Positions 8,706 through 19,944 of a DNA stretch of 64,000 nt are shown here, piece by piece. How positions within the stretch are numbered: the stretch's first letter is position 1; each line of letters starts with the position of its first letter. The DNA comes from Streptomyces sp. NBC_01803 (GTDB lineage: Bacteria > Actinomycetota > Actinomycetes > Streptomycetales > Streptomycetaceae). Below the pieces are notes generated by a model. The model worked only from the letters and a program-made list of their open reading frames with translations, searched no databases and was not told the DNA's origin. Location: the NCBI RefSeq assembly GCF_035917415.1, contig NZ_CP109073.1, positions 3,308,501 through 3,372,500 of the forward strand, written 5' to 3'. The translations under genes and the position numbers were made by a program.

Positions 8706-9479
8706 TCACGCGACCGGCCTCGTGGCGACCGCGACCGTGGCGCAGCGGTCCTCGCACGTGGCCAGGCCGGGGAGCAGGCCGGCCTCCGTGATGATCCTGA
8801 GAGCTTCGGGGGCCTGGGTTCCGCTCGTCTCCGTCAGGAGGTGGCCGCCCGGGGCGAGCCATGAGTCGGCTTCCGCCGTGACCCGGCGCAGCAGGGACAG
8901 GCCGTCCGGGCCGCCGTCGAGGGCTGTACGGGGTTCGTGGTGGCGGGCCTCGGCGGGGAGGAGGGGGATCTCGGCGGTCGGGACGTACGGGACGTTGGCC
9001 ACCAGGATGTCGATCCGGCCGCGCAGGGCCGGGGGAAGCGGGGCGTAGAGGTCGCCCTCGTGGACGTGGCCGCCCGTGGCGGCGAGGTTGCGGCGGGCGC
9101 ACGCGACCGCAGCCGGGTCGATGTCGGCCGCGTGCAGTTCGGCTCCGGGCAGCGTCGCGAGCAGTGCCGCGCCGACCGCGCCCGAGCCGCAGCACAGGTC
9201 CAGGATCACGGGGCGTGGCGGCGCCAGGGCGGCGGCCCGCTCGGTGAGGAACTCGGTGCGGCGGCGGGGGACGAAGACCCCGGGGTCCACGGCCACCCGC
9301 AGGCCGTGGAACTCGGCCCAGCCCAGGACGTGTTCGAGGGGGAGACCGGAGACACGCCGACCCACCATGGCGGCGAGCTCGGACGGGGTGCGCGCTTCGG
9401 CGGTGAGGAGATGGGCCTCGTCCTCGGCGAAGACGCAGCCGGCGGCGCGGAGTTCGGCGACGATGTCGAAGAAGGACAT
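8706..9479 (-). CDS. PrmC/HemK-like protein N5-glutamine methyltransferase
   Basis: A 257-residue SAM-dependent methyltransferase. The helical N-terminal region covers about 1-85 with FVPRRRTEFL; the SAM site is LDLCCGSGAVGAALL near 98-112, then ADIDP, and the catalytic motif reads NVPYVP at about 165 where the family has NPPY. HemK-type enzymes methylate glutamine in release factors or ribosomal protein; this NVPY variant is often a paralog beside the main prmC. It ends next to a transposase remnant but looks intact. The Shine-Dalgarno is weak. Confidence 0.8.
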   Translation of the reverse strand: MSFFDIVAELRAAGCVFAEDEAHLLTAEARTPSELAAMVGRRVSGLPLEHVLGWAEFHGLRVAVDPGVFVPRRRTEFLTERAAALAPPRPVILDLCCGSGAVGAALLATLPGAELHAADIDPAAVACARRNLAATGGHVHEGDLYAPLPPALRGRIDILVANVPYVPTAEIPLLPAEARHHEPRTALDGGPDGLSLLRRVTAEADSWLAPGGHLLTETSGTQAPEALRIITEAGLLPGLATCEDRCATVAVATRPVA

Positions 9480-9704
9480 CAGAGGGGAGCCTTTCGGGTG
9501 ATACCTGGTGCTCCCCGGCCGCCTACGCGCGGCGCGTCGAGGGAGCCCGATCCGGACTGCTGCTGCTGGTAATCGGTCTCACCTCCTCCGTGCGCGTGCG
9601 AGTCACCCTACCCGAGCGGGGCCGGGCACCGCGGGCGGCGTCGATCCTGATCGCGTCGCTCCCTATGGTTTTTCCATTGGCGAGGGGCGGGAAAGGGAGT
9701 CGGG

Positions 9705-11786
9705 GTGGAGGCATTCAGGGCGTTGCAGCCGGGAGATCCTTCGCACGTGGGCCGTTATCGGGTCATCGCGCGGCTGGGCGCCGGGGGGATGGGGCGGGTT
9801 TATCTGGGACGATCGCCCGGGGGCCGGTGGGTGGCCGTCAAGGTGGTGCACCCGGAGCTGGCGGAGAACGCCGAGTTCAGGCGGCGGTTCGCTCGGGAGG
9901 TGAGTGCGGCCCGGCGCGTCAACGGGTTCTTCACCGCGGGCGTCGTGGACGCCGATCCGAACGGTATTCCGGCGTGGCTGGCGACGGCATATGTGGCCGG
10001 GATATCTCTCGGGGACGCGGTGGCCGCGCACGGGCCCTGGCCGCCGGATTCCGTTCAGGTACTGGGGGCGGGGCTGGCCGAGGCGCTGGAGGCCATTCAT
10101 CTCGTGGGTGTCGTGCACCGCGATCTGAAGCCGTCCAACGTGCTGCTGGCGGCGGACGGGCCGCGCGTCATCGACTTCGGTGTGTCCGTGGCCGGCGAGG
10201 CCAGCATGCTGACGCAGGCGGGTATGACGGTCGGCACGCCCGGGTTCATCAGTCCCGAGCAGCTCACCGGCAAGCCGGTCGGCACGCCGGCCGACGTCTT
10301 CGCGCTCGGCGCCGTGCTCGCCTACGCGGCGACGGGCAGCGGGCCGTTCGGCATCGGGTCGGCCCACATCCTCAACTACCGTGCCGTCTACGAGGATCCG
10401 GTGCTGGACGCGCTGCCGCCCATGCTGCGTACGCTGGTCGGTCCCTGCCTGGCCAAGGACCCGGCCCAACGGCCCGGCCTGCCCGCGCTGTTGGACCAGC
10501 TCACCGGTATGGCCGACAAGGCGCTCGACACCGCGCGGGTGTTCGCCGAGACCGACTGGCTTCCCCCGCCCGTGGCACGGGATCTCCACGTCCGGACGAG
10601 CGCTCCCCTGCCGCCCGTTCCGCTGGACGGGTCCGGCACCGAGGAGAGCGGGCGGAACGTCTTCTCCTTCGGCCCGGACGACCCCACCACGCGGGAGCGG
10701 CGCCCGGTCCGCCGGCGGGCCGTGCTGGGGCTTGTGGGCGGAACGGCGGCCGTGGCCGCCGCCGCGGGCGCGGGGCTCGCCGCCGGCTGGTGGGGGGTGG
10801 GGGAGGGCCCGGGCAACGCCGAGCCGGGCGAACGGCGTTGGGCCTTCGCCACCGGGGACGCCGTGGTCTCCTCCCCGGCCGTGGTGAACGGGACCGTGTA
10901 CGTGGGGAGCCTGGACGGCAGCCTCTACGCGCTGAACGCCGGGAACGGCGAGCGGCGTTGGGCCTTCGCCACCGAGGAACGGGTGCTGTCATCGCCGGTC
11001 GTGGCCGACGGCGTGGTGTTTGTGGGCAGTCTGGACGGGCGGTTGTACGCGCTGGACGCGGAAAGCGGGGAACGGCGCTGGGAGTTCCGCACGGATGACG
11101 CCGTGCTGTCCTCGCCCGCGGTCGACGGCGGCACCGTCTACGTCGGCAGCGGTGACGGCGGCCTCTACGCGGTGGACGCCCGCAACGGCGAGCGGCGCTG
11201 GCGGTTCGCCACCGGGGATGTCGTGGACTCCTCCCCGGCCGTGGTGGGCGGAATCGTCTACGTCGGGAGCCTGGACGGCGTCCTGTACGCGGTGGACGGC
11301 GAAACCGGCGAGCGGCGCTGGGAGTTCGACACCGAGGGCGACGTCTTCTCCTCGCCCGCCGTCGTGGGCGGCGTCGCGTATGTCGGCAGCGCGGACGCGC
11401 GTCTGTACGCGGTGGACGCGGCCACGGGCGCGCGGCGCTGGGCGTTCGCCGCCGATGCCCGGGTGTTCTCCTCGCCCGCCGTCGTCGGTGAGACGGTCTA
11501 CGTCGGCAGCGACGACAGCCGGCTGTACGCGGTCGACACGGCGACCGGCACCCGCCGCTGGTCGTTCCCCCTCACCGACACGGCGGGCATCTCCTCGCCG
11601 GCCGTCGTCCACGGTGTCGCGTATGTCGGTAGCGCGGACGGCAATCTGTACGCTGTGGACGCCGCCACCGGCGAGTACCGCTGGACGTTCTCCACCGACG
11701 CCTCGGTCCGCTCGTCGCCGGCGGTCGCCGGTGGCATCGTCTACGTGGGGAGTGACGACGGCCATCTGTACGCGGTGCAGGAGTAG
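9705..11786 (+). CDS. membrane Ser/Thr protein kinase with eight-unit PQQ-type beta-propeller
   Basis: A GTG start at 9705, with AGGGAG upstream, gives 693 residues. The kinase domain (about 15-270) has GAGGMGRVY, the ATP lysine in VAVKVV, HRDLKPSNVLL, IDFGVS in place of DFG, and GTPGFISPEQ. A proline-rich linker and one hydrophobic helix (about 347-368) after RPVRRRAV lead outside the membrane. Residues about 385-693 are eight 40-residue units, each with SSPAV-x-G-xVYVGS-x-DG-xLYAVD and a closing ERRW. The lone strand before unit 1 probably closes the ring with unit 8. Kinases of this form sense extracellular signals through the propeller; the ligand is unknown. It stands alone, 225 bp after the divergent methyltransferase start. 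Confidence 0.9.
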   Translation: MEAFRALQPGDPSHVGRYRVIARLGAGGMGRVYLGRSPGGRWVAVKVVHPELAENAEFRRRFAREVSAARRVNGFFTAGVVDADPNGIPAWLATAYVAGISLGDAVAAHGPWPPDSVQVLGAGLAEALEAIHLVGVVHRDLKPSNVLLAADGPRVIDFGVSVAGEASMLTQAGMTVGTPGFISPEQLTGKPVGTPADVFALGAVLAYAATGSGPFGIGSAHILNYRAVYEDPVLDALPPMLRTLVGPCLAKDPAQRPGLPALLDQLTGMADKALDTARVFAETDWLPPPVARDLHVRTSAPLPPVPLDGSGTEESGRNVFSFGPDDPTTRERRPVRRRAVLGLVGGTAAVAAAAGAGLAAGWWGVGEGPGNAEPGERRWAFATGDAVVSSPAVVNGTVYVGSLDGSLYALNAGNGERRWAFATEERVLSSPVVADGVVFVGSLDGRLYALDAESGERRWEFRTDDAVLSSPAVDGGTVYVGSGDGGLYAVDARNGERRWRFATGDVVDSSPAVVGGIVYVGSLDGVLYAVDGETGERRWEFDTEGDVFSSPAVVGGVAYVGSADARLYAVDAATGARRWAFAADARVFSSPAVVGETVYVGSDDSRLYAVDTATGTRRWSFPLTDTAGISSPAVVHGVAYVGSADGNLYAVDAATGEYRWTFSTDASVRSSPAVAGGIVYVGSDDGHLYAVQE

Positions 11787-11978
11787 CCGCGGTCGGCCGC
11801 GCCGGATCGACCGGCCGACCGCGTCGTGTCACGTTTATGGCGATCGGCGATCTTTTCCGTAATGGATAGGCTCCTTTCCGTAAGACCTGTGACCTCAGTC
11901 GATGGAGACCGAAGAGAGGACCCGAAGGTCCGTGAACGCTCAGCTCGTTGGGAACACCGCGCACGGGAAGGAGCAGCG

Positions 11979-12677
11979 GTGACCGATCCCCTTCCCGCGC
12001 CGCGCGGCGGCGTGGCCCCGCTGCAGCCGCTGCCCGCGGATTTCCGCGCCTTTCACCAGCTCTACCGGCCCGCGTACGTGCGCTGGGCCGAGCTGTTCCT
12101 GGGGACGAGAGCCGACGCAGAGGAGGCCGTCGACCGCGCGTTCGAGCAACTGGCCGCCGAGTGGCCGGACGTCCTCCGGCTGGACGGCCCCGCCGGGCAC
12201 GCTTGGACCGTGCTCAAGCACCACACCGTCGAGGCCGCGCACGCCCGCGGTCGCCGGGCGGTCATGGCGGACACGGCGGTCTTCGAGACCAGGGCCCTGC
12301 GCGACGCCGTCGACCCGATAGGAGAGCTGGCGGAGAGCCTGTCCATCTATCAGGCGATCCGGGAGCTTCCCGAGCGGCAGCACGATGTCATCGTGCTGCG
12401 CTACTGCGTCGGCTACAGCACGATCGAGACCGCCGACATCCTCGGGATCAGCGTGCCCGGCGTCCGCTCCACCGCGCGGTACGCCCGGCACCGGCTCAAG
12501 GAGGTGCTCGGTCTGGACGACGACGAGCGGCTGGGCGGCGGGGCCGGCGATCGGCGGTACGCCACCGACGACGAGGAGCGGGACGTCACCGATGGCGAGC
12601 GGCCGGGCGGTACCGGCGGCGAGCGGCCGGACGACGCGGCGCGGGAGGTGAGCGGCGACGATGTCCAGGTCCATTGA
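11979..12677 (+). CDS. sigma-70 family (ECF-like) RNA polymerase sigma factor
   Basis: I chose the GTG at 11979 because GGAAGGAGC lies just upstream; it gives 232 residues. Region 2 covers about 25-95 (FHQLYRPAYVRWAELFLG, DAEEAVDRAFEQL) and region 4 about 125-175 (LPERQHDVIVLRYCVGYSTI, ETADILGISVPGVRST). A charged, repetitive Asp/Glu/Arg/Gly tail (GERPGG and similar) follows. The sigma signature is clear but atypical, with much of region 2 weak. The next gene overlaps its 3' end by 17 bp and is presumably co-transcribed, so it may be a modulator. Confidence 0.8.
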   Translation: MTDPLPAPRGGVAPLQPLPADFRAFHQLYRPAYVRWAELFLGTRADAEEAVDRAFEQLAAEWPDVLRLDGPAGHAWTVLKHHTVEAAHARGRRAVMADTAVFETRALRDAVDPIGELAESLSIYQAIRELPERQHDVIVLRYCVGYSTIETADILGISVPGVRSTARYARHRLKEVLGLDDDERLGGGAGDRRYATDDEERDVTDGERPGGTGGERPDDAAREVSGDDVQVH

Positions 12678-13329
12678 CGACGTGCTGGCCAGAGCGGTCC
12701 TTGCCCACCGCCCTCACACCTACTCCGAACAGGAGATCGAGGCCGCCGAGGCGCGCATCGCGGCCCGGATCGCCGACCGCGTGCCGCGTCAGCAGCGCGG
12801 GGCGGGCGCCCGCCCGGGCCGCGACGCCGAGGCGGCCGGGCAGCTGCGGATCCTGTGCCGGACCGTGGTCGAGCAGGAGGGCGCGCTCCAGCACCTCGCG
12901 GCCTTCCTGGCCCGGCGCATCCCGTACCCGGACGGCGCGCGCGTGCTCGGCTGCGTGCTCCAGCTGGCCGGGCGCGAGGACAGCGCCCGCTTCTGGTGGC
13001 AGTACGCCGCCGGGGCCGGGGACGCCGCCGCGGCGTACTGCCTGTATCTGCACCACACGACCCTCGGCGAGCGCTGGGAGGCCGAGCTCTGGTACCGGCA
13101 GGCCGACGGCGCGGGGGACGGCGACCGCCAGCCGACCGACGGCAGCAGCCCGGCCCTCGTGCTGCGCGTGCTCACGCTGCTGCGCGGGGACCGGGCGTAC
13201 CTGACGGAGGCCGCCGCCGCGGTGGTGCACTACGTCCCGGACGCCGTCCAGTTCGTCGACGAGATCGAACTCCCGCTGCCAGCCGCCGACTTCGTGGAGA
13301 GGATCGAGGAGCTGACCGCCGCCGGGTGA
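12661..13329 (+). CDS. hypothetical protein co-transcribed with sigma factor
   Basis: A 222-residue soluble protein, rich in Ala and Arg, starting at an ATG inside the end of the sigma gene with GGGAGG 12 bp upstream. The N-terminus has SIDDVLARAVLAHRPHTYSE; the middle has tetratricopeptide-like helical repeats (ARFWWQYAAGAGDAAAAYC), as in proteins that count layered cell contents or bind a partner. I recognise it only as a type that commonly follows this sigma gene in Streptomyces. There is no zinc-finger or membrane segment, so it is not a standard anti-sigma factor. Confidence 0.6.
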   Translation: MSRSIDDVLARAVLAHRPHTYSEQEIEAAEARIAARIADRVPRQQRGAGARPGRDAEAAGQLRILCRTVVEQEGALQHLAAFLARRIPYPDGARVLGCVLQLAGREDSARFWWQYAAGAGDAAAAYCLYLHHTTLGERWEAELWYRQADGAGDGDRQPTDGSSPALVLRVLTLLRGDRAYLTEAAAAVVHYVPDAVQFVDEIELPLPAADFVERIEELTAAG

Positions 13330-13464
13330 GCGAGGTTTATCGGGCATTCGTCATTCATGCGAGCGAATCGCCCCGATCCGCGCGATTCCCCGGTGACCGC
13401 GTGGGCAACTCTGCATCGCGACGTCGCGATCAGCACCACCACCAGATGCCCACGGAGGACATGA

Positions 13465-13758
13465 ATGGCAAGTATCCGCACCGCGCGAGCCCTTGGCGCG
13501 CTCACCGCGGTCCCTTTGGTCCCGGGCGCCGCCGCAGGCATCGCCCGGGCGCACAGCATCTTCCCGATCGCCGGCGCTGCCGGCGGTGCCGGCAGCGGAG
13601 TCCCCGGGGACAGCTCGGGGAGCGTCGCGACGGGCCTTCGGCCCGCCATCGGCGACGGCGCGTCCAGCGAGAGCGCCATCGCCGGTGTGGACGGTGCCCT
13701 CGCCCCTGTCTTCGTCGATCAGCCGCGCAAGCCGCTCGCCCTGGTGCTCGCCGGCTGA
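13465..13758 (+). CDS. small secreted protein of unknown function
   Basis: An ATG at 13465, with GGAGG at about 13454, gives 97 residues. The first 28 look like a signal peptide (RTARAL then a hydrophobic stretch ending AAGIARA). The mature part is Gly/Ser/Ala-rich, low in complexity and has no cysteines. No family is recognised. It is isolated downstream of the sigma pair. Confidence 0.5.
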   Translation: MASIRTARALGALTAVPLVPGAAAGIARAHSIFPIAGAAGGAGSGVPGDSSGSVATGLRPAIGDGASSESAIAGVDGALAPVFVDQPRKPLALVLAG

Positions 13759-14102
13759 GCCGAGGGGGTCGGTGACGCTCTGGGGTGCGTCTCGGCCCGG
13801 ATTCCGGAGGGTCAGGCCGCGCGGCCACACCGCTCAGGGTGTGGTCGCGCGGTCGTGCGCGGTGGCCGATGACCCGGCGATCGCCGGACGATCACCGCGA
13901 GATCAGGGGCGCTCAGGGGGCGCTCAGGAAGCGATCGGAAGGTGATCATCAGGCGAACCCCTGAGCACGCCTGGGGGTAAGGACGAGGAGACCTCCACCT
14001 AGGGGAGGTGGTGACAGTGTCCCGTCTACACCCTGGGGCGGAGGCCGCATCGCGACCTGTGGCCGATCCATTCCGGCGGTAATGTCACCTAATTTATAAG
14101 GC
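13759..14102. other. intergenic region, 344 bp
   Basis: No gene seen. It contains hairpin-like GC-rich sequence after the secreted-protein gene and an imperfect inverted repeat with ACCTCC and GGAGGT arms at about 13990-14010. Just before the next sigma gene it becomes AT-rich (CCTAATTTATAAGG at 14088-14101), a probable promoter or leader for that gene. Confidence 0.35.
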
Positions 14103-14672
14103 ATGACCACGCCCAGGACGGCCCAGACGGGCACGCCGCCGACCTTCACCTCATACGTGCAGGCACGGGGCCCGGTGCTGCTGCGCACCGCCCGCTCGCT
14201 GACCTCGAATCCCAGCGACGCCGAGGACCTGTTGCAGACCGCCCTCACCAAGACGTACCTGGCATGGGAGAGGATCGAGGACCACCGGGCCCTGGACGGT
14301 TATGTCCGCCGCGCGCTGCTCAACACGCGGACCTCGCTGTGGCGCAAGCGCCGCGTCGACGAGTTCGCCGTGGAGGAGCTGCCCGAGCCCGACCCGCTGC
14401 CGCAGCCGGACCCGGCCGAGCAGCAGGCCATCCGCGACACGATGTGGCGGGCGGTCGGCAAGCTGCCCGCCCGGCAGCGCGCCATGGTCGTCCTGCGGTA
14501 CTACGAGGACCTGAGCGAGGCGTCGACCGCCGAGGTGCTCGGGGTCTCGGTCGGCACGGTCAAGAGCGCGGTCTCGCGGGCGCTCGCCAAGCTCCGCGAG
14601 GACGTGGACCTCGCCGAGGTCGCCGCCCGCGACACCCAGGCCAGCCAGGCCGACCAGGCGATGGCCGCCTGA
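14103..14672 (+). CDS. SigE-family (Streptomyces type) ECF sigma factor
   Basis: A 189-residue ECF sigma factor. Region 2 (FTSYVQARGPVLLRTARSLT, DAEDLLQTALTKTYLAWERI) and region 4 (LPARQRAMVVLRYYEDLSEA, EVLGVSVGTVKSAVSRALAK) are both strong, and LWRKRRVDE matches the group often named SigE family in Streptomyces. No anti-sigma gene is adjacent. An AT-rich stretch directly upstream may hold its promoter. Confidence 0.9.
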   Translation: MTTPRTAQTGTPPTFTSYVQARGPVLLRTARSLTSNPSDAEDLLQTALTKTYLAWERIEDHRALDGYVRRALLNTRTSLWRKRRVDEFAVEELPEPDPLPQPDPAEQQAIRDTMWRAVGKLPARQRAMVVLRYYEDLSEASTAEVLGVSVGTVKSAVSRALAKLREDVDLAEVAARDTQASQADQAMAA

Positions 14673-14809
14673 CGGCGGCCGGGCCGCCGTTTTCGAGCCT
14701 CGCGGCGCACAAGGGGTAGTGCGCCGACGCTTCGCGCCGCCAGAATCACCGGTGACCCAGCTCACCCACGACCGGCGCGCGACGCCGCGCGCGACAGCGG
14801 GAGGCCACC

Positions 14810-16486
<1,677 letters not shown>

Positions 16487-16504
16487 CCGCCGGGGCCGGA
16501 CGGC

Positions 16505-19500
16505 TCAGTGGGCGCCGATCTTGGTCAGCAGGTCGACGATCCGGGACTGCACCTCGGGGTTGGTGGAGCGCTCCGCGAGGAAGAGCACCGTCTCCCCCGA
16601 GGCCAGCAGCGGCAGCTGGCTCGGGTCCATCTCGGCGGCTGTGTAGACGACGAACGGCGTGCGGTTCAGCAGCCCGTTCACCCGCAGCCAGTCGATGATC
16701 CCGGTCCGTCGGCGCCGGACCTGGTTGAGGTCCATGACCACCAGGTTCGGCCGGATCTGCGCCGCCACCTCCATCGCCTCGGCGTCGGAGGCGGCGTGCG
16801 CGGCCTGCATGCCGCGCCGTTCCAGCGAGACGGCCAGCGCGTTGGCGATCGCCTGCTGCTCCTCGACCAGGAGCACCCGTGGCGGGTGCTGCTCGCTGTC
16901 CCTGGGCGCCAGGGCTTTGAGGAGCACGGCCGGGTCCGCGCCGTACGCGGCCTCGCGGCTCGCCTGGCCCAGACCGGCCGTCACCAGGACGGGCACCTCG
17001 GCCGCCACCGCAGCCATCCGCAGCGACTGGAGCGCGGTGCGCGTGATCGGCCCGGTCAGCGGGTCGACGAAGAGCGCGGCCGGGTAGGCGGCGATCTGCG
17101 CGTCGACCTCCTCCCGCGAGTTCACGATCACCGGCCGGTAGCCGCGGTCGGTCAGCGCCTGCTGCGTGGAGACATCGGGCTCGGGCCAGACCAGCAGCCG
17201 CCTCGGGTTGTCCAGCGGCTCCGGTGGCAGCTCGTCGTCGGCCGGGGCGGGCAGGCTCCGCAGCCCGCGTCCGCTCGTGTGCGCCTCGGTGACCTCGATC
17301 GCGCCGTTCGGCCCGTCCAGCGGCTCGGGGCCCTCGGCGGCGCCGAGCGCGGGCGCGCCGATCGCGAACTGACGGCCGCGGCCCTGCGAATCCTGCCGTC
17401 CGCCGGGTGCCGCGCCGCGCGGGTCGTCGGCGGGCGGCGTCGCCAGCTTGCGGCGCCGGACCGGCATCGGCGGCGGGGACGCCTGCGCGCCCGGTGCCGC
17501 CGGGGCAGTCCGCGGCGCCTGCCCCGGCTGCGGCCCCGGCTGCGGCTGGGTCTGGGGCTGGGACAGGTGCGGGCCGATCGGGACCCCCTGGCCGAGGGTC
17601 TGCACACTGACGCCGGAGACGCGCGGGGCGGCCTTCGCCCGCTCACTGCCGGGCATCGGCAGCGCGCGGGGCTGCCGACGCGGGGGAACGGGCGGGGCGG
17701 TGCCGTCCAGGATCGGGCTGGCCGCGACGACGGTGTGTTCGACGACTTGCGGCTCGTCGCTCTCCTCGGGGTCGGTCTCGGTGGCGGGGCCGGTGGCGGG
17801 GCCGGTGGGCTGCTGCTGTGCCGTCTGCGGGACGGCGGGTTCGAGGGCGGCGGCGCCCGTCGGAGCGGCGGGGGTGGCCGGAGCCTGCTGGTCCGCCGCC
17901 GCCGGGCTGAGCGCGAGTGGCTCCTGCGCGGTCGCCCGCCGACGCCGCCCGGTCGGCTCGGGCGTGGTCTCGGGCGTGGTCCCGGGCGCGATCTCGGGCG
18001 TGGGTGGTGCGGGCTGCGCGGCCGGTTGTGCCGGTGCCGGCACCGGTCCGAGCACGGGCCCCGGCGCCTCCTCGGCCGGCCCGAGCGCCCGCCGCCGACG
18101 ACCGTGTCCGGGGCCGAACTCCTGCCCCTGCCCCTGGCTCGGATCCTGCCCCGGCCCCGGTGCGGGGCCGAGGTCCGGCACGGGAGCCGCCGCGCCGGAG
18201 TGCCGGCGCCGCCGCCCGGTCGGGGTGTCGGGCACCGGTTCTATGGCCATCGGCGCCTTCGTCGTCCCCCGAACGGGCTGCGCCGGAACGGGCATCACCG
18301 TCGTGTCACCGCTCGCGTCGCGCGCTGGGGCGGCCCGGGGAGCCGTTCCCCCGGCCGCCAGCACCGGCACCTCCAGCACATACGCGGACGAACCGCCCAC
18401 CTCGTGCGTCTGCAACACACCGCCGTGCTGCCGGACGATGCCGCGCACGATCGGCTCGTGCACCGGATCGCCGCCCGGAAACGGCCCGCGCACCTCGATC
18501 CGCACCACGTCGCCGCGCTGCGCCGCCGCCACCACGATCGTGGAGTCGGCGCCCGGCGACAGCGCGGCGGGAACGGCCTGCCCGGTGGAGTCCACCCCGG
18601 CGACGGCCGCGATGAGATGCGCCAGCGCCTGCGCCATCCGCTCCGGGTCGACCTCCGCCTCGATCGGCGGAGCGTGCACCGCGAACTGCGCGCGCCCCGG
18701 CCCGATCAGCTCGGTGGCGCCCTCAACGCCCGCCGAGACGACGGTGTCCAGCGAGATCCGTTTGAACGACAGCTTCTCCCGGCCCTCGTCGAGCCGCTGA
18801 TAGCTGAGCACGTTGTCGACCAGCGTCGTCATCCGGGCGTATCCGGCGGCGAGATGGTGCAGCACCTGGTTCGCCTCGGGCCACAACTGCCCGGCGGGGT
18901 CGGCGGCCAGCGCCGACAGCTCCGTGCGGAGCTGGTCGAGCGGCCCGCGCAGGCTCTCGCGCAGCACCGACAGGAGCTGCGCGTGGCGGGCGGCGAGCGC
19001 GTCGTAGGCGCGGCGGTCGGTGAACGCGAGGACCGCGCCGACCAGCTGGTCCCCATCCCGCACCGGCGCGGTGGTCAGATCGACCGGCACCGCCCGGCCG
19101 TCCTTCGTCCACAGCACCTGCCCGCGCACCCGGTGCTTGCGGCCGGAGGTGAGCGTGTCGTGGAGCGGGGTCTCCTCGAACGCCAACGGGGTGCCGTCCG
19201 CCCGCGAGTGCTGCACCAGCGGGTGGAGCTCCTGGCCGCCGAGCTGGCTGGCGCGGTGTCCGAGGACCTGCGCCGCCGCGGGGTTGACCAGCACGATCCG
19301 GCCGGCGGTGTCCACACCGACCACGCCCTCGGAGGCGGCGCGCAGGATCATCTCCGTCTGCCGCTGCTGCCGGACCAGCTCGGCCTCGGTGTCCAGGGCC
19401 TCGGAGAGATCACGGATGATCAGCACCAGCAGTTCCTCACCGGTGTGGTCGTCCGCGAACGCCGCCTCGATCGCGGAGGCGTACGGCGCGCGACCCGCGC

Positions 19501-19819
19501 CGAGGCCGGCGCTGGTCACCTCGACGGGCAGTTCGACGCCGTCGGTGCGGCGTGCCACCATCCGGGTCGGCTTGGTCCGGACACCGGGGTCCTCCTCCGG
19601 GCGGCGCATGGAGCCGGGAATCCGGCGTGGGTCGAAATCGGGAACGATGTCGAGCAGGCCGCGACCGATGAGGGGAGCGCCCGGCACCTCCAGCGTCTCC
19701 ACGGCGATGGCGTTCGCGTTGACGACGGTGCCGTTGCCGTTGACGAGCAACAGCGCGTCAGGCAGCGCGTCGAGTATGGCGGCGAGGCGAGCAGCGCCCC
19801 TCGCTGGCCTGCTGCTCAC
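16505..19819 (-). CDS. large PAS/degenerate histidine-kinase/receiver protein
   Basis: 1104 residues. Two PAS domains lie at about 10-130 (LDALPDALLLVNGNGTVVNA) and 155-270 (GVVGVDTAGRIVLVNPAAA). A dimerisation helix follows (about 280-350), but the H-box reads RESLRGPL, with Glu where the phosphate-accepting His of HExLRTPL should be. The ATPase region (380-480) lacks a clear N-box asparagine. A 370-residue Pro/Gln/Ala-rich linker leads to a receiver-like domain near 880-970 and a C-terminal receiver (990-1100; RVLLVEEQQAI, VVMDLNQ) whose conserved Lys is not evident. It probably acts as a scaffold or sensor, not a kinase. No transmembrane segment, so cytosolic. Monocistronic. Confidence 0.8.
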   Translation of the reverse strand: MSSRPARGAARLAAILDALPDALLLVNGNGTVVNANAIAVETLEVPGAPLIGRGLLDIVPDFDPRRIPGSMRRPEEDPGVRTKPTRMVARRTDGVELPVEVTSAGLGAGRAPYASAIEAAFADDHTGEELLVLIIRDLSEALDTEAELVRQQRQTEMILRAASEGVVGVDTAGRIVLVNPAAAQVLGHRASQLGGQELHPLVQHSRADGTPLAFEETPLHDTLTSGRKHRVRGQVLWTKDGRAVPVDLTTAPVRDGDQLVGAVLAFTDRRAYDALAARHAQLLSVLRESLRGPLDQLRTELSALAADPAGQLWPEANQVLHHLAAGYARMTTLVDNVLSYQRLDEGREKLSFKRISLDTVVSAGVEGATELIGPGRAQFAVHAPPIEAEVDPERMAQALAHLIAAVAGVDSTGQAVPAALSPGADSTIVVAAAQRGDVVRIEVRGPFPGGDPVHEPIVRGIVRQHGGVLQTHEVGGSSAYVLEVPVLAAGGTAPRAAPARDASGDTTVMPVPAQPVRGTTKAPMAIEPVPDTPTGRRRRHSGAAAPVPDLGPAPGPGQDPSQGQGQEFGPGHGRRRRALGPAEEAPGPVLGPVPAPAQPAAQPAPPTPEIAPGTTPETTPEPTGRRRRATAQEPLALSPAAADQQAPATPAAPTGAAALEPAVPQTAQQQPTGPATGPATETDPEESDEPQVVEHTVVAASPILDGTAPPVPPRRQPRALPMPGSERAKAAPRVSGVSVQTLGQGVPIGPHLSQPQTQPQPGPQPGQAPRTAPAAPGAQASPPPMPVRRRKLATPPADDPRGAAPGGRQDSQGRGRQFAIGAPALGAAEGPEPLDGPNGAIEVTEAHTSGRGLRSLPAPADDELPPEPLDNPRRLLVWPEPDVSTQQALTDRGYRPVIVNSREEVDAQIAAYPAALFVDPLTGPITRTALQSLRMAAVAAEVPVLVTAGLGQASREAAYGADPAVLLKALAPRDSEQHPPRVLLVEEQQAIANALAVSLERRGMQAAHAASDAEAMEVAAQIRPNLVVMDLNQVRRRRTGIIDWLRVNGLLNRTPFVVYTAAEMDPSQLPLLASGETVLFLAERSTNPEVQSRIVDLLTKIGAH

Positions 19820-19944
19820 GACGTCGGTTCCTCCCTTGACCCACGTGTCCCTGGTGCACGTACCCCGTGCGTGTCATGAAGGGGAGTCTACGGGCAGCGG
19901 CGCCGGGCGCGGCGGTGCGTTCGAAAGAAGCAGCTCAGGCGCGC

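Noticed and set aside
12661..13329. Classical anti-sigma factor for the sigma gene at 11979
   Set aside because: It has neither a zinc HxxxCxxC motif nor a membrane helix; only the operon position links it.
16508..19879. A 1,123-codon open frame on the plus strand opposite the large PAS protein
   Set aside because: It is an antisense shadow produced by high GC; the minus-strand frame has PAS and receiver motifs, while this one is His/Arg/Gly-rich with no domain.
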